DNA from: Methanoculleus sp.
Lineage (GTDB): Archaea > Halobacteriota > Methanomicrobia > Methanomicrobiales > Methanomicrobiaceae
Assembly: GCA_011048835.1 (NCBI GenBank)
Contig: DSDF01000023.1
Coordinates: 1-45,609, forward strand
Reading direction: 5' to 3'
Length of the DNA stretch: 45,609 nt
Shown here: positions 27,018-35,810 of the stretch, piece by piece
Position numbering within the stretch: the first letter of the stretch is position 1
Layout: the number at the start of each line of letters is the position of its first letter
Notes under the pieces: generated by a model
Told to the model about the DNA's origin: nothing
What the model saw: the letters and a program-made list of their open reading frames with translations, nothing else
The model's database searches: none
Made by a program: the position numbers and the translations under genes

Positions 27018-28355
27018 TTACCCCTTGTTTGCCTCTCCGCCCGCTTCGCCGGGGGTACGAATATTCTGGAGATAGAACTTCTCAAACGCGGCGATCGCCA
27101 TGACTGCAACGATGCTGACGATGACGATGAGCGGGTCGGCAGCGGCTTTCACCACCAGAAAGGCCCCGAGTGCACCCGCGTCCAGCACGATCGCGGTGCC
27201 GAGGACCGGGCGGCTCGCACTTACGTCCTCATGGAGATGGTGCAGGACGCCCCAGTGGACGGTGATGTCCATGACCAGGTAAAAGATGGCCCCCATCGAG
27301 GCGATGCGGGAGAGGTCGAAGAGCGCTGCGAGCACTGCCGCGATGACGACCGTGTAGACCAGGGTGTGCTTCTGGATGTCGCCGGGCATCCCGAAGTGGC
27401 GGTGGGGGATCAGGTCCATCTCCGTGAGCATCGCAAGCGTCCGCGAGACGGCGAAGATGCTCGCCAGCAGCCCGGATGCGGTGGCGATGATGGCAAGGAT
27501 GACGGTGTACCAAATGCCGTATCCTCCGATGGCCGGCCGCGAGGCCTCGGCAAGGGAATAGTCCTTTGCCTCGATGATCTCAGTCAGCGTAAGGCTCGAG
27601 GCCACTGCGAAGCAGACGGCGAGATAGACGACGAGACAGATGGCAAGGGCGATGATGATGGCGCGGCCGACGTTCTTCTCCGGCTCAACGACCTCGTCGC
27701 CGCTGTTGGTGATGGTCGTGAAGCCCTTGTAGGCGAGGATTGCAAGAGCGACGCCACCGACGAAGCCACCGAATGTGGGATCGCCGCCCGGCGGGATGAT
27801 TGTGGTCTTCAGGGCGATACCCGAAACGGCCATGGCGATCGCCGCGAAGACCAGCAGGCCGCCGATCTTGAGAACCGCCGTGATATTCGAGATCGTGCCG
27901 ATGACCCGGTTGCCGGAGATATTGACGAGGAAGGCCACGACGATGAGTCCCACGGCGAGGACCGGCACCCAGACCGCTGCTGTGTCCGGGGGGAAGAGCT
28001 GCAGCGTGTAGATGCCGAATGTCCGGGCGACCAGACTCTCGTTGATTATCATCGAAAACGCCATGAGCAGCGCCGCTGCTCCCGTGACCCACGTCTCACC
28101 GTAGGCCCGCGTCAGGATCATGGCGATGCCGCCGGCAGACGGGTACGCGCTGGAGACCTTGATGTAGCTGTACGCGCTGAAACCGCTGACGACCGCCGCA
28201 GCGATGAAGGCGATGGGGAAGAGCCCTCCCGCAAGCTCGGCTACCTGACCGGTCAGTGCAAAAATGCCAGCGCCGATCATTACCCCCGTACCCATCGCCA
28301 CGGTGGCGGCGAGGCTCAAACTCCGCTGTTCATAGGTGGGTTCCCGGTCGGTCAT
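27018..28355 (-). CDS. APC-superfamily amino acid permease
   Basis: The 445-residue protein has about 12 membrane spans and the APC signature near the N-terminus (GTGVMIGAGIFALTGQVAE, the unwound substrate helix), then AFIAAAVVSGFSAYSYIKVS and AYKGFTTITNSGDEVVEPEK, which is typical of archaeal/bacterial amino acid or polyamine permeases. It would import or exchange a cationic or neutral amino acid; the substrate is not determinable. The gene has its own upstream region and no coupled partner. Confidence 0.93.
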   Translation of the reverse strand: MTDREPTYEQRSLSLAATVAMGTGVMIGAGIFALTGQVAELAGGLFPIAFIAAAVVSGFSAYSYIKVSSAYPSAGGIAMILTRAYGETWVTGAAALLMAFSMIINESLVARTFGIYTLQLFPPDTAAVWVPVLAVGLIVVAFLVNISGNRVIGTISNITAVLKIGGLLVFAAIAMAVSGIALKTTIIPPGGDPTFGGFVGGVALAILAYKGFTTITNSGDEVVEPEKNVGRAIIIALAICLVVYLAVCFAVASSLTLTEIIEAKDYSLAEASRPAIGGYGIWYTVILAIIATASGLLASIFAVSRTLAMLTEMDLIPHRHFGMPGDIQKHTLVYTVVIAAVLAALFDLSRIASMGAIFYLVMDITVHWGVLHHLHEDVSASRPVLGTAIVLDAGALGAFLVVKAAADPLIVIVSIVAVMAIAAFEKFYLQNIRTPGEAGGEANKG

Positions 28356-28684
28356 ATCCGGTTGCGGTAATTGCCATGGCGCAATAAAATACTGTTCGCG
28401 CCGTTCGGGCGCACGTTGTGCACTCCGTGCTTCATCTGCATTGTCGTAACTGATTGCGAAGAAAAACCGGGATGAAGGTATCCTGGTATCACGCTTGCGA
28501 GAAATCCAGATCAGTTGCGGTAATGCTTACGGTATTTCCATCCGCATCGCCATCGGGGCCGGGATGGGGGCGGCGGTGCGCATCGCGTGCGGGGAGGTGC
28601 ACAAACATGAAATCCCCTAGCGTATCGAGAGGGAAGAAAACAGATTTCATATGATTTATCTATTCATCGCACCCAGTTTGGCCT
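28356..28684. other. Intergenic region, no gene seen
   Basis: This 329-base gap between divergent genes carries the promoter of the permease (minus) and of the lipoprotein (plus). Short open frames such as 28454-28654 resemble nothing. At the right end GATTTATCTAT (28653-28663) lies 22-32 bases before the ATG at 28685 and is a likely TATA box for a leaderless transcript. Confidence 0.5.
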
Positions 28685-29548
28685 ATGATCGGCAGATATG
28701 CGCCAGCGATTGCCGCAATGCTTTTGATCGCTGCCGTTGCCGGTGCGGGCTGTACGGGCACTCCACCGTCCGGAGATGCATCATCGGATCCTCCGTCAAC
28801 CCCGAACACCGTGGTTACCATTCATGTCCCCCCGCAGTGCACGGCCGCCCCGACCGCAACGCCGACAGTTCCGCCAGCACCCCCATCGACCCCCGATATG
28901 ACCGCGGCGGCCACGGCAACGCCCTCTGCAGTCCCGGCCGCGGTTGATACATCGCCACGCTATGCTGCCGGTGACATACTTGAGGATCCCAAGAGCGGGA
29001 TGCCCCGCCTCGTCACCCGGGTTCTGGCCGATTCCGATACGTATATGATCCGCCTGGTGTTCGAAATCGACGGGGAGCGTTTCCTCAAAAAGGACGGGAG
29101 TTTTCAAGAAATGGGGGAAACGGTCGATTGCCTGAATTTTGAGAGAATGGGGCTGATCCCGTCCGGAAACGTTGCGAGGATACCGATCTACGTGACCGGT
29201 TACAATCTCTACGGCTATCTCGAATACGATACCCCGGAATCAATGGTGTTCGCGAAACCATCCCCTGATAAACTGACCGGCGATGTGCGTTTTGTGCTGG
29301 AACTGTTGCACACCGGCGATGTCAGCATCTACTCAACCATCGGCAACGAGACGGAGGAAAGGACCACCCATACGATCAGCCAGTATCGCTCTTTTGAACT
29401 GGGCACGGCCGATCGGGCGCGTGTGAGGGTGTACAAGGATGCGTATACCGGGTGGATGAAAGCCACGTTGAAGGCCGATGGCGTGGTCGTCAGCGAAAAG
29501 GAAATCGGTACAGGGATCCGGGTCGTGACGCTCTCATTCTCCACGTAA
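28685..29548 (+). CDS. Secreted lipoprotein with Thr/Pro-rich linker
   Basis: The 287-residue protein has a signal peptide (GRYAPAIAAMLLIAAVAGAG) ending in a lipobox-like AGAGC at Cys23, then a low-complexity linker of Pro, Thr and Ala (about residues 25-95). The folded domain from residue about 97 (YAAGDILEDPKSGMPRLVTR) is beta-rich and ends with VVSEKEIGTGIRVVTLSFST. This layout (lipobox, PT linker, short beta domain) is common in Methanomicrobiales surface proteins. Function is unknown. A TATA-like element at 28653-28663 supports the start. Confidence 0.85.
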   Translation: MIGRYAPAIAAMLLIAAVAGAGCTGTPPSGDASSDPPSTPNTVVTIHVPPQCTAAPTATPTVPPAPPSTPDMTAAATATPSAVPAAVDTSPRYAAGDILEDPKSGMPRLVTRVLADSDTYMIRLVFEIDGERFLKKDGSFQEMGETVDCLNFERMGLIPSGNVARIPIYVTGYNLYGYLEYDTPESMVFAKPSPDKLTGDVRFVLELLHTGDVSIYSTIGNETEERTTHTISQYRSFELGTADRARVRVYKDAYTGWMKATLKADGVVVSEKEIGTGIRVVTLSFST

Positions 29549-29596
29549 GTTTTCCAAATTGAATTGATCCTCATCCGGGCCAGCAGGAAAAAAGGA

Positions 29597-29611
29597 ATGT
29601 GTCCGACACAT
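29597..29611. promoter_or_regulatory. Inverted repeat upstream of methyltransferase
   Basis: ATGTGTCCGACACAT is a 6-3-6 perfect inverted repeat between the lipoprotein stop and the methyltransferase start (36-50 bases upstream of ATG 29647). A related word, GGAATGTGTCCTACA, occurs at 26874-26888. It may be an operator or a stem of a transcript; evidence is symmetry and position only. Confidence 0.3.
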
Positions 29612-29646
29612 CCCCTTTTATGGGACCAGACGACGCATGAACTGGA

Positions 29647-30393
29647 ATGGATATTTCATTCATCTTCACCATGCACGAGGGGCTGCCCCGCCAGGGGCCG
29701 GGCAGCAACGAATGCACAAAAAAAGCGTTTTTCATGCTGCAAAATCTCCCGGACCGGCCGGAGATCCTGGATATCGGGTGCGGGGCAGGGATGCAGACGA
29801 TCGAGCTGGCCGGTATCTGCCCGAACTGCCATATCACCGCCGTCGACATCCACCAGCCATACCTGGACGATCTCGACCGGAAGGCGAGCGCGGCCGGGGT
29901 GGGGGAGAGGATTACGACGGTGAGAGCGTCCATGGACGATCTGCCGTTTGCGGATGCAGCCTTCGATGTCCTCTGGGCGGAGAGCTCCATCTTTATCGTG
30001 GGGTTCGAGGAGGGGCTCCGGTTGTGGAAGCGGCTTCTCCGGCCGGGCGGCTACCTCTGCCTCAGCGAAGCGGTCTGGTTCACCGATCGGCCCTCGCCAG
30101 AGGCGGTGGCGTTCTGGAACGACTGCTACCCGGCGATTCGATCGGTCGAGGAGACCGGTGCGAAGGCCGGGCATGCCGGCTACGAGGTGGTCGCGACCTT
30201 CCCCCTCCCCGGATCCGTTTGGTGGGATCACTACTATACACCGCTCCTCGAACGGCTGCCTGCCCTGAAAGTGGCGGCTGCCGGCGATCCCGACGCCGAA
30301 GCGCTGGTCGCGTTCTCGGAGCGGGAGATCGCGATGCACCGGGAGCACGGAAGCGAATACGGGTACGAGTTCTTCATCCTGAGGAGCCGCTGA
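29647..30393 (+). CDS. Class I SAM-dependent methyltransferase
   Basis: The 248-residue protein has the seven-strand methyltransferase fold: motif I ILDIGCGAGMQTIELAG near residue 40, ITAVDIHQPYLDDL (motif post I), DLPFADAAFDVLWAES (motif II/III) and LLRPGGYLCLSEAVWF (motif IV region). Substrate cannot be inferred; related archaeal proteins act on quinones, small molecules or metals. It is a single gene between an orphan lipoprotein and a region lacking genes, so context gives no clue. Start ATG 29647 fits the fold and family length. Confidence 0.88.
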   Translation: MDISFIFTMHEGLPRQGPGSNECTKKAFFMLQNLPDRPEILDIGCGAGMQTIELAGICPNCHITAVDIHQPYLDDLDRKASAAGVGERITTVRASMDDLPFADAAFDVLWAESSIFIVGFEEGLRLWKRLLRPGGYLCLSEAVWFTDRPSPEAVAFWNDCYPAIRSVEETGAKAGHAGYEVVATFPLPGSVWWDHYYTPLLERLPALKVAAAGDPDAEALVAFSEREIAMHREHGSEYGYEFFILRSR

Positions 30394-30486
30394 TCTGTCC
30401 GGGAGAGGCCGGAAGGCAGATTTCAGTTCCTCTCCGTAAAAAGTATCCTGGCTGCCCATGCCCGCGGTCGACTTAGTCCCCAGAAC

Positions 30487-30508
30487 GTCGCCTCGCTCTC
30501 ACAGCGAG
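30487..30508. terminator. Hairpin downstream of methyltransferase
   Basis: CCTCGCT and AGCGAGG form a 7-pair stem with a five-base loop, between convergent genes ending at 30393 and 30564. It may help to end transcripts from either side, although archaeal termination mostly uses T-runs, which are weak here. Confidence 0.3.
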
Positions 30509-30563
30509 GACGCCTTCTTGAGCGCGGAACCTGCCAGTCCCACCTCACCCCGAAAAAAGGATG

Positions 30564-31067
30564 CTATCGCGTCTCGCATGGCACCCGGGTAAATGGAGCA
30601 TCAGGGAAAGTATGCCAGGTTAACCTGTCAGCGGTTTCGTCATAATCAAAATCCATGTAATTCATTTCCGATGCATTGCGGGGGTTCACGAAGGAAACGT
30701 TCACCACCTTTGTAGCCGGATCCTGATGCCAGTGGAGGCACCCCATGAGTGATCCTACACTATAGTGCCCGGTTCCTCCCGATTGGAATTCGAAGAGATA
30801 CGTATACGTACCCGTTCCCTTTTGTACATCCAGTTCCCAGCATCCAACGACAGTTTTCGGCGGGACTTTAGTAGGCGCCGGTGTGGGATTCGCGGTGGGC
30901 AAAGGTGTCGGTATTGTAGTGGGCACGGTTGTCGGGACCGTGCTGGGCAGGGGGGTTGGAATGGTGGTGGGCTGCACGGGTGGTTGAGGATCGGTGGTAG
31001 CCGTTGTACAGCCTGATGCGAGTACAAGAACGGCAAGGACGAACGGTACGAAGAACTGCTTATACAT
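30564..31067 (-). CDS. Secreted lipoprotein with PT-rich linker
   Basis: The 167-residue protein begins at ATG 31067 with signal peptide FFVPFVLAVLVLASG and lipobox Cys at residue 20 (ASGC), followed by a Pro/Thr linker (PTTIPTPLPSTVPTTVPTTI and similar) to about residue 75, then a small domain with VVGCWELDVQKGTGTYTYLF and MGCLHWHQDP. The domain has two Cys and an overall lipocalin-like beta look, but no family is recognised. It parallels the lipoprotein at 28685 in organisation. A CTATAAAGG element at about 31235-31245 (minus) is a distant TATA candidate. The longer open frame upstream would add 22 residues ahead of the signal peptide. Confidence 0.82.
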   Translation of the reverse strand: MYKQFFVPFVLAVLVLASGCTTATTDPQPPVQPTTIPTPLPSTVPTTVPTTIPTPLPTANPTPAPTKVPPKTVVGCWELDVQKGTGTYTYLFEFQSGGTGHYSVGSLMGCLHWHQDPATKVVNVSFVNPRNASEMNYMDFDYDETADRLTWHTFPDAPFTRVPCETR

Positions 31068-31834
31068 ATTCAACGAGGAACATTCCCTATGCAATATAGA
31101 TTCCGAAATGTAGCGTTCGTCGCATTGAAACAAGCAGTAAACCTGAAACCGCCCGGTCTGAATTGTACGCTGTATACGGGTCCTGATCTGCTGGTCGGAT
31201 CTCTACTCGCAATCTCCACGAACCCGCACGCCTGTCCATAACGTCGCTCCTTTATAGAGCAGAATCTGCAGATTTCAGCTCTCTTCAGTATTCCCCCGGA
31301 ATCTCACGGGGCAGCCTCTCTTCCCGTGTGAGACGGAAGGAGAATGCAGGTATGGAATGGTGAAAAAGGCAGACCCGAGAGCGCCTTTCCTTCACGAAAA
31401 GAAAGGGGTACTGTCCCCTTATCGACAGGAGCAGAGCCAGTGCGAGGAGGGATGACCAGTTCGGTATCAGTCATAGTTCCTGAACAATGCCGGGTCCTGG
31501 CGGCGGATCCACCAGCGGCAGACAAAAACAAGTGCCCCTCCACCGACCAGCACCGCCACTGCGCCCGCGATCTTGTTGTGGGGGCAGTGGTGATCTCCGG
31601 CAGTGTCTTCTTCTTAGCGAGATACGGCCGTGGGTCCGGTCGCCGATAGTGAGGAGAAGTATTCGGGCTTGTCAGTGCCGTAGTAGAAGTGGTTGCCAGA
31701 GACGCAGTCGAATGTGGTGTCGAGAGAGAGAGCTGCGATACGCGGCATACGACATCCTGCACAGGATCCGGCACGAGATCTCTCCAGGAGATCGATGAGA
31801 GCGTGTGGAAGCCGTCGATCTGCCAGTGATTGAA
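31068..31834. other. Non-coding stretch with hairpin and decayed surface-protein 3' end
   Basis: No intact gene is present. A stem-loop lies at 31302-31333 (TCTCACGGG pairing with CCCGTGTGAGA apart from a two-base bulge). The right half carries the decayed duplicate of a surface protein's C-terminus (31467-31740). Short open frames on the plus strand (31344-31649, 31487-31798) are mirror images of this relic. Confidence 0.5.
31467..31740 (-). pseudogene. Decayed copy of the C-terminus of the PKD surface protein
   Basis: The DNA closely matches 36551-36930. Both share TCATAGTTCCTGAACAATGC and GGCGGCGGATCCACCAGCGGC at the C-terminus (RWWIRRQ-PALFRNYD in the protein), and the segment LDTTFDCVSGNHFYYGTDKP at 31650-31720 corresponds to LDTTYDRVSGNHFYYVADNP of the intact-length copy. 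The interval between them is shortened (the Pro/Thr-rich and part of the linker are missing) and frames do not agree, so only a relic remains. Its orientation is the same as the parent gene. It ends near the stop of the LolD-like ABC gene. Confidence 0.75.
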
Positions 31835-32530
31835 TTACCGGCTGACCTTGCACTCCCGCATACAATTGATGAGTCCGTCTTTGAGGTCGATGATCCTGCA
31901 GAAGTAGCGTTCGTGCCACTTCTCGTGCGAGACCATCACGATCGTTTGGTTCAGGTCGTCGTTCAGCTGCTTGAAGAGATCGAGGATGCTCTTTGAGGTC
32001 TCCGAATCAAGATTGGCGCAGGGCTCATCGGCGAGCAGAATGCTGGGTTTGTTCACGATAGCCCGCGCGATCGCCACCCGCTGCTGCTCGCCGCCGGAGA
32101 GTTCGCTCTGGCGGTGATTGATCCGGTCGCCGAGACCGACCTCCCGGAGGACTTCCACACCCCGTTTGAGATACTCAGCCTCCGGGAGTCCCCGTGCGAG
32201 CGAAGTGACAATGACGTTCTCGATGGCGGTTAGCTCCGGGATCAGCGCGTAGTCCTGGAAGACGTAACCGAGCCTTTTGAGGCGGAAGAGCGTCTGCTGC
32301 CTGTCCGAAAGCCTCTGGACATCCCGGTCGCCGATGAGAACCTTCCCGGTCGTCGGCCGGTCCAGCAGCCCGAGGATATGCAGCAGCGTCGATTTCCCGC
32401 TCCCGCTCGGCCCGGTTATCCCGACAAACTCCCCCTCCGCAATGGTGAACGAGACGCCTTTCAGTGCCCGCACCTCGACCTTCCCCATCCGGTAGACACG
32501 GGTGATCTCTTCTGCTACGATCATATGCAT
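31835..32530 (-). CDS. ABC transporter ATP-binding protein, LolD/MacB type
   Basis: The 231-residue ATPase has Walker A GITGPSGSGKSTLLHILGLL, signature LSGGEQQRVAIARAI, Walker B ILLADEPCANLDSETSK and the switch His in MVSHEKWHERYF. The compact size and GLLDRPTTGKVLIGDRDVQR text are typical of LolD/MacB-like ATPases that work with FtsX-type permeases. The ATG directly follows the stop of the permease gene. Together with the permease and the COG1361 exoprotein it forms a three-gene mechanotransmission or export system. The C-terminal tail is a few residues longer than typical (CMRECKVSR). Confidence 0.94.
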   Translation of the reverse strand: MHMIVAEEITRVYRMGKVEVRALKGVSFTIAEGEFVGITGPSGSGKSTLLHILGLLDRPTTGKVLIGDRDVQRLSDRQQTLFRLKRLGYVFQDYALIPELTAIENVIVTSLARGLPEAEYLKRGVEVLREVGLGDRINHRQSELSGGEQQRVAIARAIVNKPSILLADEPCANLDSETSKSILDLFKQLNDDLNQTIVMVSHEKWHERYFCRIIDLKDGLINCMRECKVSR

Positions 32531-33733
32531 TCACCTCTGAATCGCGTCCAGTATCTCTTCACGGGCGGTCTTCCATGCAGGGATGTACCCGGCGATGACC
32601 GATACGGCGAAGAGGCTTGCGATGCTTCGTGCGACCGTGGCCGGTTCGACCACCGGGAAGACCGGACCGCCGGGGAAGACGAGCGGGTTGACCGTGAGAT
32701 AATATATCACGCCGGCATTGAGGACGAACCCGGCAAGCGCACCCAGCGTGGCAATGAAGAGCACCTGCAGAACGTAGGAGTTGATGATGATCTGCTTGTC
32801 GATCCCGATTGCCTTTAATATCCCTATCTGGCGACGTTTGTTCACGGTATTGATGAAGATAACGATGAAGATCACGACGACGGCGATGATCAGGCTGACC
32901 AGCGTTGATATGGCGTTGATGATCTCAAAGCTCTGGATGGCCTGGTCGACGAACCCTGCCGCCTTCTGCCGGAAGGTGAAGACCTGCTGCTGGATGGCGT
33001 ACGAGAGCAGTCGGGTCCGGTACATCTCCTCCTGTCCGTTTTCAGAGGTCTTCACCAGCATCTCCGAGGCCTGATCCGAGAGTCCCAGAACCTGCGCCAC
33101 CGCGTCCGTGGTCGTGAATGCGGAGGTATCGACGCCGATGGACTGGGTCTCGTAGATCCCCTTCACCTGAAACGTTCGCCGCTCCCCGTTCGGAAACGCG
33201 ACTTCGACCGAGTCGCCGACCTGCACGCCCTGCAGCGTCGGAAGGCCGCCCCCCTCCTCCCCTTCCGATCCGGCGAGGGTCGCCCCCATGAGTATCTTGT
33301 CCGTATCCCCCGCGCTCAGGAACGCTCCCCGGATCATATGTTCGTGGATCTTCGTCACCGATCGCTCGTCCTGCGGGTTGATCCCGTAGAGCGTGCTTCG
33401 GGCGTCCCGCCCTTTGTAAAAGTAGGTCACCCCCGTCGAGATGCGAGGCGATGTCCCGACGATCCCGGGAATCCGCTCGACCTTCTTCTGCAGCGTTTCG
33501 ATGTCGCTGATATACTGGTCGCCTTCCCGGGGTTCGATGATCAGGTTGCCGTAGTTGAAGTTGATAGACTGGGCGTTGAAGGTCTCGATGACACCTGAAA
33601 TGATCGAAGGGAGAAAGACCAGGTTGACGAAGACAAGGGCAATGATCATGATGGTGAGGAACAGGGTGCCCTTGCTCCCCCGCTGGATCTGTTTGAATGC
33701 CAGGAAGGATGCGACTTTGAGATTTTTTAGCAT
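32531..33733 (-). CDS. ABC transporter permease, FtsX/MacB type
   Basis: The 400-residue protein has the FtsX topology: one N-terminal span (LFLTIMIIALVFVNLVFLPS), a large extracytoplasmic domain of about 200 residues rich in Gly/Asp/Thr, then three C-terminal spans with the family marker NKRRQIGILKAIGIDKQIII. Such permeases do not form a pore but transmit ATPase motions to an outside partner. It is the middle gene of the exoprotein-permease-ATPase operon, and overlaps or abuts both. Confidence 0.93.
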   Translation of the reverse strand: MLKNLKVASFLAFKQIQRGSKGTLFLTIMIIALVFVNLVFLPSIISGVIETFNAQSINFNYGNLIIEPREGDQYISDIETLQKKVERIPGIVGTSPRISTGVTYFYKGRDARSTLYGINPQDERSVTKIHEHMIRGAFLSAGDTDKILMGATLAGSEGEEGGGLPTLQGVQVGDSVEVAFPNGERRTFQVKGIYETQSIGVDTSAFTTTDAVAQVLGLSDQASEMLVKTSENGQEEMYRTRLLSYAIQQQVFTFRQKAAGFVDQAIQSFEIINAISTLVSLIIAVVVIFIVIFINTVNKRRQIGILKAIGIDKQIIINSYVLQVLFIATLGALAGFVLNAGVIYYLTVNPLVFPGGPVFPVVEPATVARSIASLFAVSVIAGYIPAWKTAREEILDAIQR

Positions 33734-33742
33734 ATCAGGTTC

Positions 33743-34990
33743 CTATACGATCTCCTCTTCCTGCTGCCGTCTCCGCCACCACCAGACCGCGATCCCCGCC
33801 GCGATGAGCACAATCACCAGCACGGCGATCACGAGGACGGTGTTATTCGACTCGGCGACGGTCAGTTGCAGCGCCTCCTCCGCCGTATGCGTCCCGAAGT
33901 CGTCGGTGTAGGTGATCCTCAGGGTGTAGTCGAACGTGCCCGCCTCATCGGCCGTGAGGGTGAATACGGCAGGAGCATCATTCTGGGGCTCGATGGTGCC
34001 CATGAAGGCAACGGTGCCGCCCGGCAGGGGAAGGCCGTCGATCGTCGCCCGAACGGAGTCCGCATCCCCGGTGCCCGTGTTCTCGACCCTGATGATCAGG
34101 TCCACCCGGTCGCCTGCCGTGATCCGGGTCGGATCGGTGCTGACCGAGGCGATGCCGAGAGCCGCCCTGCCCCGGATGGGCACGCCCGCCGTTGAGGTTT
34201 CACGAAAAACGCTCCCGTCGGCATTCAGGTAGGTGACGGTGACCATTACGGGCTGCAAACCGGTGTCGGTCCCCTTATCTGTCAGGAACTGCATATCGAT
34301 CGCTTCCTGCCCCCCGGGCGGTATCGCCGGGAAATACAATGTCTGCGGTGTGGCTGCGGTGATGGAGCGGGTCGTTGCGTTCGCGTTGACAGTAATGTCG
34401 TTCGCCGTCGCCGCACCGTCGTTGACGAGCGTCAGCGTGAGATTGAACCGTTCGCCAGGGACGACGCTCTCCGGGACACGGCGTTCCACCCGGATGGCAG
34501 GCCTCTTGATGAGTGCGTACTTTGAGTTCACGTTCACCGGGACGGGATACTTCACATCCGTTGCTCCGCGGACCCGGATCCAGACCTCGGGAAAGTAGAT
34601 CCCTTCCACTGCGGGTGCCCGGAAGAGGAAGGTGAGGGGCATGGACTGCCCGGGCCCGATCTCCCCGACACGCCCGAAACTCCCGGTCATCACCTCGATA
34701 CCTTCGCCCTGCAGGGTGACGTCTTCGACGAACGCATTGATCTGGGTATTGGTCGTCGCGGATACCTGGGCTCCCCCGGACCCCGTCCTGACGATCGTCT
34801 CGGTACGGCTTGCCGCCGTTGCGGTGCTGGTCAGGGTGACCGTGATGGTTCCGATATCCCCGGGCTGCAGCACGGCCGGGGTTACCGTATAGGTGGAGAT
34901 GATCACCGTGGGTTCATTGGCAGCAGCAACGCCGATACCGCAGGCCGCCAGAAGAACCAGTGCCAGGAGAAATCTTTCGTGCCTCTTCAT
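33743..34990 (-). CDS. COG1361 S-layer-domain exoprotein, membrane anchored
   Basis: The 415-residue protein has a signal peptide at ATG 34990 (RFLLALVLLAACGIGVAAAN), several CARDB/COG1361-type beta domains (for example YTVTPAVLQPGDIGTITVTL, RFNLTLTLVNDGAATANDI, DRVDLIIRVENTGTGDADSV) and a C-terminal anchor (VLVIAVLVIVLIAAGIAVWW) with a basic tail WWRRRQQ. COG1361 proteins commonly sit next to FtsX-like permeases in methanogens. It is probably the extracellular effector of the ABC system, nine bases upstream of the permease gene. The longer open frame upstream is not supported. Confidence 0.88.
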   Translation of the reverse strand: MKRHERFLLALVLLAACGIGVAAANEPTVIISTYTVTPAVLQPGDIGTITVTLTSTATAASRTETIVRTGSGGAQVSATTNTQINAFVEDVTLQGEGIEVMTGSFGRVGEIGPGQSMPLTFLFRAPAVEGIYFPEVWIRVRGATDVKYPVPVNVNSKYALIKRPAIRVERRVPESVVPGERFNLTLTLVNDGAATANDITVNANATTRSITAATPQTLYFPAIPPGGQEAIDMQFLTDKGTDTGLQPVMVTVTYLNADGSVFRETSTAGVPIRGRAALGIASVSTDPTRITAGDRVDLIIRVENTGTGDADSVRATIDGLPLPGGTVAFMGTIEPQNDAPAVFTLTADEAGTFDYTLRITYTDDFGTHTAEEALQLTVAESNNTVLVIAVLVIVLIAAGIAVWWWRRRQQEEEIV

Positions 34991-35810
34991 GCTTCTTCCT
35001 CTGGAGGGTTCTGAGACCACACGTGCAGCCGACACCGGTTCTTCCGGCTGCTCCTTTTGATTGAGGGGGTAATACATTCCGCATGGTTATATAACCCTTG
35101 CGCCGGCGCCCGGCATCCAGGTGCAACCATGCAATACGGGAGTGGTGAGGCGCTATGGAGCGCTGGTGCAGTGATCCGTGAGGAGCAACATTACCATGGT
35201 GAGAGAGTGCGGCGGACGCGGCAGACCTTGACTGAAACAAAGAGCCGCAGCCGTTCGGGCCGCCGCTCATGAAAGGTTCGATCCCGCCGGGCTGCAGTCC
35301 CGCGTGAGGCTGCCGGATTTCGAGCGGTGTCGGTCACCGGGTCGGGGATCTCCTGATCGTGGCTCGGCCGATGGGGGCGGTTTTTGCGGGGTAGGTTAGG
35401 TTCTTTAACGACTCGGGTGAGATTTGAACACGCGACCTCATCCTCACCAGGGCCAGCAATGAGACTCAATAGAATCTGTGTGTGGACAATCACAGAATCG
35501 ATTGAATAACGTTTAAATCCAAAAATCCTTATTTTGATGTGTTTATACTGGCGATTTGAGGAGGCCTGAATCAATTAATGATAATTTACCAGCACCGCAT
35601 TGACATATGGCCTGATATGGAATCCTCAGAGGCACTTTTTTCTCAGGGCATACCACGGCGGGGCAGTCCATCCAGTCCGGCCACCCAATGACCCTTGCCT
35701 GAAAAGATAAGGCGGGACTCCGGGATCTCCGGAGAGGCCTCGACCACCATCCGCTCGACAGTCGGTACGATATTGTCCGTCCGGAACATTTCCGTAACTT
35801 CTCCCTTCTG
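34991..35810. other. Long intergenic stretch with tRNA relic
   Basis: No intact gene is recognised. It holds the exoprotein promoter side, a degenerate copy of a tRNA-Thr 3' half (35411-35452) and an imperfect inverted repeat (GAATCTGTG ... CACAGAATC, about 35472-35499). From 35700 on an open frame leads into the GTG at 35811. A TATA-like TTTATACTG lies at about 35541-35549. Confidence 0.45.
35410..35452 (-). pseudogene. Degenerate partial copy of tRNA-Thr (3' half)
   Basis: The minus-strand text GGTGAGGATGAGGTCGCG followed by TGTTCAAATCTCACCCGAGT aligns with the 3' half of the tRNA-Thr(GGT) at 38434-38506 (GGTAAGGTATAGATCGCG, then AGTTCAAATCTCGCCTGAG). The T-loop TTCAAAT is intact, but T-stem pairs and the acceptor strand are broken and no 5' half is visible. 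By eye about 30 of 40 positions agree. It is in the same orientation as the intact tRNA 3 kb away. Confidence 0.5.

Noticed and set aside
27231-28370. 379-codon plus-strand frame across the APC permease
   Set aside because: Charged, Asp/Arg-rich shadow text typical of antisense to a hydrophobic gene.
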